A stretch of 64,000 nucleotides of DNA from Lytechinus variegatus (taxonomy: Eukaryota > Echinodermata > Echinoidea > Temnopleuroida > Toxopneustidae), in assembly GCF_018143015.1 (NCBI RefSeq), contig NC_054741.1:50049048-50113047 (forward strand), in the 5' to 3' direction. Both the position numbers and the translations under genes were made by a program. Of the stretch, positions 1-10,397 are shown in pieces. Numbering within the stretch: the stretch's first letter is position 1; each line of letters begins with the position of its first letter. The notes below the pieces were generated by a model, which was not told the DNA's origin, ran no database searches, and worked only from the letters and a program-made list of their open reading frames with translations.

Positions 1-454
1 AGAACGATCTCATCTTTCCCCTCTCCCTCTCAATTCAAATACAGCAGAAGCACAAAGTCACTGCAAATCAATTATACAATTAATTTAGGCATCAACAGTA
101 AAGAAATTCCCAAAAAAAAAACCCCAACAAAACAACAACATTATTAAGATTTTCGATGATATTGATTGACCCGTTTGACCTGAATTCATGAAAGAGGTTT
201 TAACTGGAAGGGGTTCAAAAGCATGAAATATTTAGATTTCATGTCTAATTGCAGTGAATTTAGTGCCCTTTGCAAAACGCACACATTTATCTTTGAAACT
301 TTCTCAAAGTATGCACTGAATTACACAAAATCTGCATGGTTCAACATTTTGTACCCTTTCTGGTATTAAACCTCTTTTGTTTAAATGTATTACCATTTAA
401 TGATGGAATATTCAAACAAATTATCTCCCTGTGTAAAGAAGTTTGTAATCTCAC

Positions 455-661
455 CTGTCTGGCATAGGCCATCTCCATGGCATCCATAGCGCTACGACCC
501 TCGATCCTACTACCGACATCACTGAAAAGATTACTGGTTTCAGCCGAGACATCAATCAGTTCAGAGCTGGAACCAAGCAGAGTGTTGAGGATACGCTGTT
601 TCTCCTGCTCCCATTCGTTCTGTTTAGACTGCCATAATCGTTGCTCTGTCTGTAATCTGGT
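455..661 (-). CDS. NUP93: NUP93 coding exon 4
   Basis: 207 bases (69 codons), acceptor ATAACAG and donor GTGAGATT. Contains the conserved [16 protein letters not shown] and ends MEMAYARQ. The next exon lies to the left of the window. Confidence 0.92.
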
Positions 662-3600
662 CTGTTATCATGAAACAACAGAGGAGCATTTCATTATAAA
701 GCAGGGTGCTACATAACTTTTTAGAAGCACTTGCCCAGTCGGCAAGTAAATTTTTAAATAGTTGGAATAAACTTGCCCCCAAATCTATTTCACTTGCCCG
801 AAAAAATCCTTGAAAAAAAGTTTCACCATTTCAAAGGAAAGTTTTGTGGTTATTTTAACCATGACAATTTTCTCTCTTTTGACATGAACTGATCTGTTAT
901 TGCATTTCTTTTTCCAAAATTATTTTTTTCTTGCCTGCCATGACAAAAATTAGGGTCAATATCATATCAAATTCGACCCTTATTTTGGTCATTCTACTGT
1001 AAGAATTTTGCTTGCCCAATTCCGGCAAGTAGTTTTGGTCTTTTCTTCAAAACACTTGCCCAACTCTAACTTTTACTTGCCCTGGGCAATCGGGCAACTG
1101 CTTATGTAGCACCCTGCATTAAGCATCTTGTTAGTGACTTGACCAACAAAATTTGCTTTCAGCCAATCAGATACAAGGATTTCAATAGCTTATCACACTA
1201 TCATGTAAAATCACTGATATCAAGCTCTATGAAATGTTCCCCAGATGCAATGAAAACTTATAGAGAATAAAAAGTGATTCATACAGGTACATCTCATAGG
1301 ACCAAAGGTAACTGTTTGACTTACTAGAAAATTGGCTGAGATGTAACAATACTGTATTATCAGGTCTCAAAAATGCTTTCGAATAGCAATAGGCAATGAT
1401 TTGATTTAGTAAGTTGACTGATGCAATCTTAATACTGAGAGTGATGTAAATTGCAATGTAATAGACTGAACGTGTTGAAATAAATGTAAATTATAAATTT
1501 ATCTGCTACTCCCTTATTCATTACTCCCTATACATCAAATTAGATCACAAATGAAAAATAAAAACAGATTTAGTTACAATGATAATTCACAACATAATAC
1601 ACTTACATTCCTCTTGGTTTCTTCAATAACAGCTAACAGGGCATTCTCTCTTTCATTCCTTAGCAAGCCCTAGAAAAAGAGAGAAAAGCAAACCCCAACG
1701 TCAGAATTATAAACCACAACACAAATTTGATACTAAACTAGTATTATTGTTGTTACTACAATGGATCAAATGTTGGCTCAATGATCGTAAACAAAGAGTT
1801 AGTACACAAGGAGCAGAATCCGATTGGAAGGAAGTTACCAGCTCAGTTGTTCAAGGCTCTGTGCTGGGCCCAATCTGTTTTTTGATGTATGTAAATGACA
1901 TGGATATTGGAATCAACAATGACTCTACAATCAGCAAATTTGCAGATGATACCAAGCTTATACACGCTGTACAAACTGACGATGACATACAAGGTATGCA
2001 ACAGTCGATCAATCACCTTGATAGATGGGCAGCAAAATGGCTGATGAGATTCAATATAGACAAGTGTGGTGTGATGCATTTTGGATCCAAAAACCCTAAC
2101 CAAGTGTATTCACTGAATGGCTCTGCACTAAAAGAAACAGTCGAAGAGAAAGATCTTGGGATTCTTGTCAATAAATCACTAAAAGTTGCTTCCCAATGTG
2201 CAGCAGCGGCCAAGAGAGGCAATATGGTACTAGGGATGATCAAGCGCAACTTTACATATAAAAACAGACAAGTGATCATGAAACTGTACAAATCTCTGGT
2301 ACGACCACATTTGGACTATGCAATGCAGACCTGGAACCCCTACCTAGCAAAGGACAAAAAAATACTGGAGAAGGTCCAAGCAAGAGCTACGAAAATGATC
2401 CCAGATATCCATGATCTACCCTATGAAGACAGGCTCGCCAGACTAAACCTCACTACGTTAGAAAGAAGGAGAGAAAGGGGAGACCTCATTCAAACATACC
2501 GAATTATTACACAAATAGACAAATCAAACCCGGACAATTATTTCCAGAGAGTAGAATGTGCCAGAACAAGAGGACACACTCTTAAATTTGCTAAGCAACG
2601 ATCTAGACTGGATATAAGGAAACACTTCTTTAGCCAAAGGGTTGTCAATCAATGGAATAAACTCCCACAGTCCACAATTGAGGCACCAACACTCCTGCAA
2701 TTTAAGACACAATTATCAAAATTGGGTTTTTAAATGGGCTCTAAGAGCCTCCTTAACCCTGCCACACTCATCTGTACACCTTCGTCGTGAAGACAGTGAG
2801 ATGTGGCCATCAAGGTAACTTCAAGGTAACTTCAGGCTTTTGTGCAATTTCACCATCCTATGAATACAAACTTTGACAATCAATATACCTGATGCACACT
2901 ACGATAGTTGAAAAAAAAAACACAGAAAATAAAATCAAAATACAATGTCTCCTTGGTGGCTCAAAAACATGCAGATAAAAAGCATTGTGTGACGAAAATT
3001 TCTATTACAGTTTGGCGTGTCTTGATTAAAACAAAAACATGCGTGAGTTTACTTTTAAAAACTTGATAGATTAACAGATAAACACATTAAAAACACCAAC
3101 AAAGAATATTTCATTGCTTAGTACCTGTATATCAGTATCAGCAATTGGTTCAAGGGGTTCATACGTCTTTGCTGCACTCAACGTCTCTAAACGCTGTGAT
3201 ATCCTGGGAATGTCTAATCCTTTGGAACCTAACAGAATGGACCTGCAATTACAAATACAATAAAACATTTTTAAATCAAAGAAACATATTTTTTATGCAT
3301 GTTGTGAAAAAGACATTATTCAGATCACAGAAGGAAAATTACATTGTGTAATATTTTATTTCAAAGAAGAAACAGGTCATCAGGGCTCTGGAACACAGAG
3401 GTTTGCAATCAATTTCTAAATGGCAATGCCCAATAAGAATCATTGTTGAATGCAGCTTTTATTCAAAACACTGACCAGGAACCAATCAGCATTGTTCTCT
3501 CATATTTAGCAATCCATCTAAACCTTTATGTTTATGAGCCCAGGGACCCATAACACAAAGCTTATCAATCGATGTAGATTGCATTGACAATAATGTACAA

Positions 3601-4007
3601 TCAATCATCAAAATCAAGCGTATGATTAATGGCTAACTTTCGTGTTACAGGACCCTAATCAAGGATGTCAAAGTTCTGAATATAACACCAAAGTCACTTG
3701 AAGCACTCTCTAATACGCACATGACCTTTCTGAATTATTCAATTCCCTTAATTGTTTTTTTTTCTTTCATTAAAGTCACTGCAACCAGAATCGTTTTGCA
3801 AAATAAATCAGTGAGAACTTACGCCTTGACATCGGCAGCCTCTGAAGTTCCGAGCTGAGCAGTCTTTGTCCATAGCCTTTGGCTGGTTTCCATGATTTGA
3901 TGTAAGGTCTGTTCTACCTTTGGTAGTTCACTACCTGTATCTACATCTGCAGTCAGCTGCTCTGCATCCCGCAGGAGATCACCGAACCCTCCTCCTATAG
4001 TATCCAT
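455..4007 (-). CDS. NUP93: Nuclear pore complex protein Nup93, N-terminal part (4 coding exons, gene runs off left edge)
   Basis: Nup93 is a scaffold nucleoporin of the inner ring of the nuclear pore; its N-terminal helical region anchors the Nup62 channel complex. Four exons read 4007-3823, 3242-3125, 1669-1607 and 661-455, all with AG acceptors and GT donors, giving 191 codons in one frame. The start reads [18 protein letters not shown], close to vertebrate Nup93 (MDTEGFGELLQQAEQL). Exon 2 contains [16 protein letters not shown] and [13 protein letters not shown], exon 3 [17 protein letters not shown], and exon 4 [13 protein letters not shown] and ending EMAYARQ, all recognisable Nup93 blocks in the right order. 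The remaining roughly 600 residues of the helical solenoid lie beyond position 1. The 5' UTR is not resolved; an AG acceptor candidate lies a few tens of bases upstream of the ATG. A LINE fragment sits in intron 2. Identity is very secure from the family match. Confidence 0.94.
702..1116. mobile_element. Non-autonomous inverted-repeat transposon, hAT-like (copy 1)
   Basis: About 415 bp lying between NUP93 exons 4 and 3. It begins CAGGGTGCTACATAA and ends with the reverse complement TTATGTAGCACCCTG. The interior repeats CTTGCCC/GGGCAAG motifs. A second copy in the opposite orientation lies at 33139-33540, where an 8-bp target duplication is clear; here the flanks share only CATTA. It has no coding capacity. 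The hAT assignment rests on the CAGGG terminus and the 8-bp duplication of the other copy. Confidence 0.75.
1607..1669 (-). CDS. NUP93: NUP93 coding exon 3
   Basis: A 63-base micro-exon (21 codons) with acceptor TTCTAG and donor GTAAGTG. Encodes [20 protein letters not shown] plus N, equivalent to the vertebrate GFLKNEKDNALLSAIEE block. Confidence 0.92.
1738..2890 (+). mobile_element. 5'-truncated non-LTR retrotransposon (CR1/Jockey-like), C-terminal reverse transcriptase
   Basis: An open frame of 328 codons (1747-2733) without an ATG at its start reads as the C-terminal half of a LINE reverse transcriptase. It has [17 protein letters not shown], the catalytic FADD box ([10 protein letters not shown]), the thumb region with LGILVNKSL, and the [19 protein letters not shown] and [14 protein letters not shown] blocks typical of CR1/Jockey-type elements. 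The frame stops at 2731-2733 and is followed by about 150 bp of 3' UTR with a short AAGGTAACTTC direct repeat. The N-terminal half, endonuclease and ORF1 are missing, as expected from 5' truncation during target-primed insertion. It lies antisense in NUP93 intron 2, starting only about 70 bp from the exon 3 acceptor. The frame is undamaged, so insertion is probably fairly recent. Confidence 0.88.
3125..3242 (-). CDS. NUP93: NUP93 coding exon 2
   Basis: 118 bases, acceptor TTGCAG before 3242 and donor GTACTA after 3125. Encodes [12 protein letters not shown] through DTDIQ and ends in phase 0. Confidence 0.93.
3541..3657. repeat. Short inverted-repeat element (MITE) in NUP93 intron 1
   Basis: Starts with CAGGGACCCATAACACAAAG and ends with GTGTTACAGGACCCT, its approximate reverse complement. 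A related copy lies at 32781-32915 (AGGGCCCGTAACACAAAG). No coding content. Confidence 0.55.
3823..4007 (-). CDS. NUP93: NUP93 coding exon 1
   Basis: Encodes residues 1-61 plus two bases of codon 62, from ATG at 4007 to the donor GTAAGT after 3823. The last codon is split: GC joins G of exon 2 to give the DVKAS junction conserved in vertebrate Nup93. Confidence 0.93.
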
Positions 4008-5567
4008 CTTAGCGCTTGCTTGGATTTCAATACCTTAGGGTAGAGAATAGACACATTAATGATCAGGGGAGAGTTTCAAGAAACATCTTTGATTTTCACA
4101 AACTAGTCTGTTCTACTACTACCTGTAGGTGCAAGGGATTCAGTAGCTTACATTTAAGCTGGAAGACAAAGAGACTCAGGAGAGATGACGCTTCTTGCCG
4201 GTTCCCCATTTCTGAGGACTTGTATATGTAGCGATTTTTATAGAATTGCAGTCTTTTCAAATAATTTGGAAGATCAGAATGTGTGGAAGTGATCCAAACA
4301 ATGTAATGACTACGACATGTGAACAGATCAAACAATATTATCCATTGACCGTTTAGCTGTGATAAGTGGCACAGATCTCCTCTTTGATTCCTGGTGGAAG
4401 GGAGATGGTGATCGTGTTAGTAGTCATGGTATCTTGACCATAACATGCAACTTAGGTGAATCTCCAAATGTCTTGGTAGATACAGAGCATCAGAATGCCT
4501 TGATTAACCTCACTAGCAATACTATCTGTCGTGTCACAGATCTGAATGATAGACAGTATGCTTTATTGTATCACAGAATAATTGATGCATCTTTAATTTC
4601 AGAACACTGAGTCATCAGAAATATGTTATCCCCCCAAAAAAAAAATTGAACTGCAATCAATGAAGCAAAGACAAGGCAAAGAAAAAGTACTCAAAAGGAC
4701 AGTCCTTATGGTAAAAACACAATTGTGTGGGATGATAAGGTGGACAATGAATTTGACTTTTAAAAGAAAATAATTGTCCTTAAAATAATTAGTTAGCCTA
4801 CTTGTTCATTGAAATCTCCACCAACTGGAACAATTTTAGTATTTTTATGTTTCAAGCCATTCCAGAAGGTAGGAAAAATGTGTGATTACTAGTGCTGCAG
4901 ATTATGCTGATTTATAGAAATCATGCACGAATCCCAAACAATTTTTGTGATTTTTTTATAGTTAAAAGGGAAAGAATGAAGGCCATAAAGGGGGAGAGGG
5001 AGCAGTGGGGTAAATTGTATTCATGTATCATCATCTTTCTGACATATCTCTAGATTCAATTGGTTTTTCCCCATCATTTTTCCTATACTGATGAATTGCT
5101 TTTTTTTTCGCATTAAAATATTCATTTCCCTCAATCACTATGTATTTCCTTCTCTTTCAATATAACCTATTGTTTCCTTTCTCAATGATAGTGAGTTACT
5201 TTCATTCCATTCCAGGAGGATTTTTCTCTAATTTTGACAAAGTTTCTTTGTCGATTCCTATATAAAGAAACCCCTCCTAATAATACTACTTTTTCCTTTT
5301 TGATACATCTTCAGGATCGTTCTGTCTCTTACAAGTTCTTACCTTACCTCAAATACTGGAAGAATCCTGAATATCAGCAGTCAAGCTTCCAGGTCTTTCT
5401 TCTTGTCAGCTTCATTCATGCTTAAATAACTTCAATTTTATTAATCCTTATTGCTACTTCAAAGTAGGCCTAGACACTATTTTCAAACATCTAGACCTAC
5501 ATCCCCTTCTTTAAGTAAGTGGCTGCAAAAGCTTTCCTTCGTTTGCTCATTTGGGAAGAATAGGAAA
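4008..5567. other. NUP93 upstream region, no gene seen
   Basis: About 1.5 kb of AT-rich DNA upstream of the NUP93 ATG. It should contain the 5' UTR and perhaps a leader intron, because the stretch just upstream of the ATG contains possible acceptors (CCCTAAG, ATCCAAG on the minus strand). I see no conserved protein in any frame. Confidence 0.4.
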
Positions 5568-5579
5568 CAAGATGGCGGC
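5568..5579 (+). promoter_or_regulatory. YY1-type motif, possible core promoter mark
   Basis: CAAGATGGCGGC matches the YY1 consensus that typically sits just downstream of animal housekeeping transcription starts. It is between the divergent NUP93 and FEN1 genes, 1.5 kb from the NUP93 ATG and 4.7 kb from the FEN1 ATG, in plus orientation. Which gene, if either, uses it is unknown. Confidence 0.35.
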
Positions 5580-5834
5580 GTAATCATCGGGCGAGTCTGA
5601 GTCTCCCCTGTCTTTTCATAACATTTTTCTCATTTTTTGATAAATTCTGATTTAAAAATGAAATCGATAGCATATTTATGTCGAAAATTGGAGTTGTATC
5701 CCATTTCCATGATTTAGGGCTAGATCTTTTAGGATAGTAGAAATCTTGGGGTGGGGCGAAAGATTTTTTTTTGCGGTACACGCAGATGGATGGGAAGGAA
5801 TTCCTTTCTTCGTGGAGATTAAGCATTCGTTAGT

Positions 5835-6238
5835 CAGTAGAAGTGCTGGTCAGAAAATTGGGATTGTCCCAGTTTACAGGGACTGTCTCAGTTTTCAAAG
5901 ATTTCTCCACACAAGAAATCTAGGAAAGTTCATTCACCTGTCAAGTGCCAACATCAATTGAGTGTGCTAGTCAATGTAAACATCAGGTTTTGTAACAAGA
6001 TTATTGGAAGATGGCAAGTCATGAAAAATAGATGGTGAACTGGGGGAATTGAGGTCACTGAATCTATTTTTAGCACTCTCAATCCCTGTAATTGCTGTCT
6101 ATGTCCGAAGGGTTTAGGGGAAAAAAAACCATAATAAACAAGGACAATCTCAATTTATCAAGACATGATTTATCCTGGTTTATGAGGATATCCTTCTTTT
6201 CTGGGAAAATCCCAAGTTTTGGACCAGCACCTCTACTG
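5835..6238. mobile_element. Long-terminal-inverted-repeat MITE
   Basis: The left end, CAGTAGAAGTGCTGGTC followed by TTGGGATTGTCCCAG, is mirrored by the right end CTGGGAAAATCCCAAG followed by GGACCAGCACCTCTACTG. A partial copy starts near 57848. Another copy was split by the gypsy element at 12099-19332, so this one serves as an unoccupied reference site. Confidence 0.65.
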
Positions 6239-6248
6239 TTAGTAAATG

Positions 6249-7351
6249 CAGAGATGCCAACTTTTGGAAATCAGAATTAGGGAGGATTTGCAACCGCCAC
6301 CAAATTATGTGCGCGTAGCGCACATCTCGAGCGCGGAGCGCTCGACCCTTGCGGCCGAGCTTCCAGGGCCCTAAGGCGGGCCCTGGAAGCTCTGGGTTTC
6401 TAGATGCTCTCTGGTGCAATCTGACCCTTATTTTGAGGCATTTCACATGTTTTGAAATAAACATTGTTCCCACTTTTTTAACATTAAAAATATCAAATAT
6501 GCATTTTCACATGTAAATAAAAATTGAGGGGACAAAAAAAGTCAAAAGTACCTGTTCAACAACAATAATCAACAAGGATGAATTATCACTATCGGCTATA
6601 GGCAGGTTATGTTCCACTATAAATCCAGTAAAGAAAAGCTCAGCGCTGGTCCCTTGCTTGGTGAAATAACAACAGGGTACTAGTGGAGCTCGAAGATCAT
6701 GAAGATCTTGTCATCGCAATGTCCGTAGGCCCATAGTTAGAGCTATCCATGGTAGGCCTATGCCGTTTGCTCCCGAACGAAAGTGCTTCCGAATTATCAT
6801 CACGACCTCCCTGCTAAACTGAAATGTCCACGCTGCAAATTGCGCAAAATGCATGGTAAATTCCTCTTTCCGACTTCCGAACACACAGGTACTGGAGACT
6901 GTATTCAATCTCATACTTCTGAGACCATTTCTTGGTCTTCTTTTGTTGATTTTCCGCCATTTCGTGTCAATATCAACCCATCAATACGCCGAAATCACAC
7001 ACCGATATTCCACCGCACGACTCGACAAATCCAGTGGCCGCGAGCGCACACGCCTCGCGAAGCTAGCCGGGCCTACCGGCCTGGTGCACAGTGGATTCCC
7101 GTTGGGCATATCACATGCACCAGCTTTTCGCTGCTCCTTATTTGTCTACTTTTCACACAGAATTTAGTAGCAGCGAACGTAATGGAGTTACTACATGCTA
7201 AAGTTAGCAGACGATACATGTCCTTCCAATCCAATTTGATCAATGCAAAAAAATCGTAATTTCGGGAGGATAAGGATGGTAATCGTAAGGGCGGGAGTTG
7301 GGATGAATTTTCGGGAGCCTCCCGATGAAATCGGGAGGGTTGGCATCTCTG
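6249..7351. mobile_element. hAT-like non-autonomous element with 7-bp target duplication
   Basis: 1103 bp starting CAGAGATGCCAACTTTTGG and ending GTTGGCATCTCTG. The flanks carry the direct repeat GTAAATG (6242-6248 and 7352-7358). The interior is unusually CpG-rich for the window (CGAGCGCGGAGCGCTCG) and contains a perfect 15-bp hairpin at 6357-6392. Open frames inside (for example 6783-7259) have no recognisable protein. The ends suit the hAT superfamily, although 8 bp is the usual duplication length. Confidence 0.7.
6357..6392. repeat. Perfect 15-bp stem hairpin
   Basis: GAGCTTCCAGGGCCC and its exact reverse complement are separated by TAAGGC. It lies inside the 6249-7351 transposon. Confidence 0.85.
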
Positions 7352-7440
7352 GTAAATGATTTGTTAATACTCTCTAGTAAGTTAGAAGCCTCCTGGGCCA
7401 TCCTGGCTACTCCCACTCACGTGTATTGCAAGGTTAGCAG

Positions 7441-7680
7441 GATGGGGGGGGGGGGGGGTCCGGACACTTTATAGTGTTGGAGCCTTCTTTTTTATCTTTG
7501 GATTACACTAAAAATATTAATTTAATATTTGTAATCATCTTCTATTTTGTTCTTTATAATATTTCCTAACATTTTGTACAAAAAGAGATGAAAACTCGCT
7601 TGTAAATTTTTCCAAATGACTTTCTAAAATTGATTGTCCGGACACACAACCTGTCCGGTCACATAACTGGGTACTAACCT
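7441..7680 (+). repeat. Dispersed repeat with TGTCCGG ends (copy 1)
   Basis: Begins with a run of about 15 G, then TCCGGACAC, and ends with TTGTCCGGACACACAACC. It is closely similar to 56446-56690 (shared AGCCTTCTTTTTT, TCTTTGGATTA and TTTCCAAATGACTT), so it is a dispersed element with short ends built from GTCCGGACA. No coding content. Confidence 0.65.
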
Positions 7681-7837
7681 CGCACCATGAACCGCGTTTG
7701 GCAGTGTATTTCTAACTAGTGGGCCGTGGTTCGCGCGTGCTGCAATCCCACTTCTGGTGTCTACAACACATGACTTCTATGGCTTGATTTTCTTCTGGGC
7801 GGCAGCATTTAATGAACCCTTGAGTGGGCTACTCCAA

Positions 7838-7935
7838 GGGAAGTGAAGTTGCGCAATAGCCGAAGTCACTGTTTTTGGTCCTTTCATTATTTTTCCCCAT
7901 TTTTGGTGCATTTCAGGCCAAAATGGAATAATCTG
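7838..7935 (+). repeat. Dispersed repeat (copy 1; second at 11817-11915)
   Basis: Both stretches share GAAGTGAAGTTG, AGCCGAAGT and TTTGGTGCATTTCAGGCCA in the same order. No terminal structure or protein was seen. Confidence 0.5.
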
Positions 7936-8187
7936 AACATGTTAATTTACATTGGTCCAGTTCTTTTTGAATAATCTAAAATTTGGTCCAGTTCTTTTTT
8001 GAAGCCCCGTCGGGTTGATTTTGCACTTTTTTACTTTTAATTTTAACCCCCTAAATGGTGGCTGCACAATCGCGAGCGGTCTGTGTAAGAAGAGAAATAA
8101 AAATTTTGAATTTTTTTTAACTCCTCGAAGCAGACGGATGTCTAACGACAACGTGTACCGTAATTCTCAAAGAGTCTAACTGTGACC

Positions 8188-9830
8188 TAACCCAGGGAGC
8201 CCAGGACCTTACCGTGTAATTGACCATACTCACTGGACTAGCGTGAAGTATGGTCAAAATATTTCTCCAAATAAATAGTTAAAAACAGAAATCAATCATT
8301 TGTGACTTACCACGATTATATGGATGAAGGTCTAACGAGTGGCAGTTTCCTGACATCTGGGCACAAACTGGAACCTCAAAAAACCGAAGTTCTCTCCTTC
8401 TACCCCCGTCTCGATTGGCCATTTTTGTTATGAATCGTAACAAAATGGCAAATCGAGACTGGGGTAGAAGCAAACTTTTCGGTTTTTTGAGGTTCCAGTT
8501 TGTGCCCAGATGTCAGGAAACTGCCACTCATTAGGCTTCATCCATATAGGCCTAATCGTGGTGAGTGCTTGATTTCTGAAATTCTGTTTTAACTATTTAT
8601 TCCAGGGCTGCCAACTCTCACGCAATCTGCGTGAGTCTCACACATTTCACCCGATTTTCACACTCTCACGCTGATCATAGGAATTCTCACGCTGAACCCC
8701 GAAAATAGAGAGAAAAAAAGTTTATTAGCCTATATCGGATATTCAATAACATTATAACCCGGCCAGGCGAAAGTTTCAGTTTTTAACCACACAAGCGCAA
8801 AGCTAATATACCATCAAATCAAATTGGTTTCAGTTTGCCGCGCAAAGACAAGATATTGAGTTGCAATTGCCTTACCGTATTCCGCGTGTGAGTGCGGGTG
8901 GCGTCGAAATTTTACTATGAAGTGGGGGTTTTGTGCGCACGAGGCACAATGAGCGATCGAGTGTCAATGCAATGCCAGCAGCCATGCCATGCGATAGCCC
9001 GCCGCTGAGATGCCGCGCCGGCGCCCGCGCAACTCAGTATACTTCTACTTCAGATTTCAGCCGGTACGTAAGTTGTCTCTTGTCTTGAAAATATGTTTTG
9101 ATCAGATCCTTTATATGCCATTATTATGATAGTAAGAATGACTTTGGAAGGATGCTTGTATAAATTGATATAGTGCTATGAACTATGTTGTGTGTATTCT
9201 ATTGAGAACGAAATTTTGATTAAATTTTTCTCTAAAACGAGTGTGATTGAGGGTGACACTGACTGTCTCTGTACCACTACACTAGCGCCGACCTAACTTA
9301 GAGAGGTAGGGAAATGGCTTTGCTAATTGACACCCAGTATGGACAGCCATCATAATGACCACTTGTTCCAGTATCGTCTTGGGGAGCAGCAGATAATCAC
9401 AGGTTGAGGTTTCACTGCTATTATAAAGAGAGTTGATATGGAATAATGCACTTAAAAATGTGGATTTTTTTTTCAGGTAAGTGAACTTCATTAAAAATAA
9501 TCAATTAACCTATTATTTGAATCCTGCCTTATGTATTTATGGAATCAGAGTTAAAAGTATGTGCCCGATTGCACCATTTAAATTGCAAAATTGTAAAAGC
9601 TCCCTACCGTGGAAGGGAAGAAACCCCCCTTCCACACCATCCCCCCCCCTCGGCCTCGGGCGCTCTGCGCCCTCGGGCTTGGTCGCTTCGCTCCCTCGCA
9701 ATGTCTCACTCCAAACTCTTCTCGGTTGGCAGCCCTGTTATTCGGAGAAATATTTTGACCATACTTCACGCTAGTCCAGTGAGTATGGTCAATTACACGG
9801 TAAGGTCCTGGGCTCCTAGCGGGCGGGAGT
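8188..9830. mobile_element. Fold-back (long inverted-repeat) element, Mutator-like, interrupted by a nested hAT element
   Basis: Apart from the nested insertion, this is one long palindrome of about 500 bp. The left arm starts near GGGAGCCCAGGACCTTACC and runs to about 8430; the right arm returns from there and, after an 1.1 kb interruption, ends GGTAAGGTCCTGGGCTCC. The flanks show an 11-bp direct repeat, TAACTGTGACC (8177-8187 and 9831-9841). Long arms and a 9-11 bp duplication are typical of Mutator-like fold-back elements. The hairpin centre is near GTTATGAATCGTAAC (about 8428-8442). No transposase is present. Confidence 0.75.
8603..9737. mobile_element. hAT-like element nested in the fold-back element
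   Basis: 1135 bp starting CAGGGCTGCCAACTCTCACG and ending GGTTGGCAGCCCTG. TTATTC flanks it on both sides, and removing it restores the symmetry of the surrounding palindrome. The interior carries repeated CTCACGC motifs and CpG-rich DNA but no recognisable protein. Terminal CAGGG suggests the hAT superfamily. Confidence 0.75.
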
Positions 9831-10315
9831 TAACTGTGACCGGGCATTTCACCCTTCTTTCTCCTCATTCATATTGACTATTGTACACACAAAATCCTCA
9901 CTCACTCAGCTCAGTTTCAGTAAAATAACTTCACTCACTCTCACAGTCACACACTGTCTGCAGCATTGCGCTTCCAAGCGGGAAAATTTCACATTAATCA
10001 ATCAAGAAGGAATAAAAAAGAAATGAGTTAATTACTGTGAAAATCTCACTGTCCCTGGCCTGGGATGGCTCTCGAACTGAGCTGACTGACTGGTTTCAAA
10101 ATGAATGACAGGAAGCACTCAGTGGAGTAATTACTGTGTGCAATTACCCGCGAACTCTGGCGCGCGCTTTGACATGATCAGTGGTTAGACATGCCAGCGC
10201 CAGCTGATGCATGTGTTTCTGTGTGAAGATTGACTCTGTTCAGATTGTTCGTTAGAGGCTTAGTCATTAGTAGTGTTTAGACGAAGATCACATCGAAGGG
10301 CTAGATCTAATTAAG

Positions 10316-10397
10316 ATGGGAATTCAAAACCTTTCAAGACTAATTGCTGACTGTGCTCCAGGAGCAGTGAAAGAGCATGAGTTTAAAAGTTATTTTG
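10316..10397 (+). CDS. FEN1: FEN1 coding exon 1
   Basis: Encodes [19 protein letters not shown] through SYF plus the first base of G28; donor GTAAGA. The conserved FEN1 start MGI(Q/H) fixes the ATG at 10316. FEN1 needs its exact N-terminus because Gly2 contacts DNA. Confidence 0.96.

Noticed and set aside
1843..2291. Minus-strand frames across the LINE fragment
   Set aside because: Shadows of the plus-strand reverse-transcriptase frame.
6783..7259. 158-codon open frame
   Set aside because: Lies wholly inside the inverted-repeat transposon at 6249-7351 and shows no conserved protein motif.
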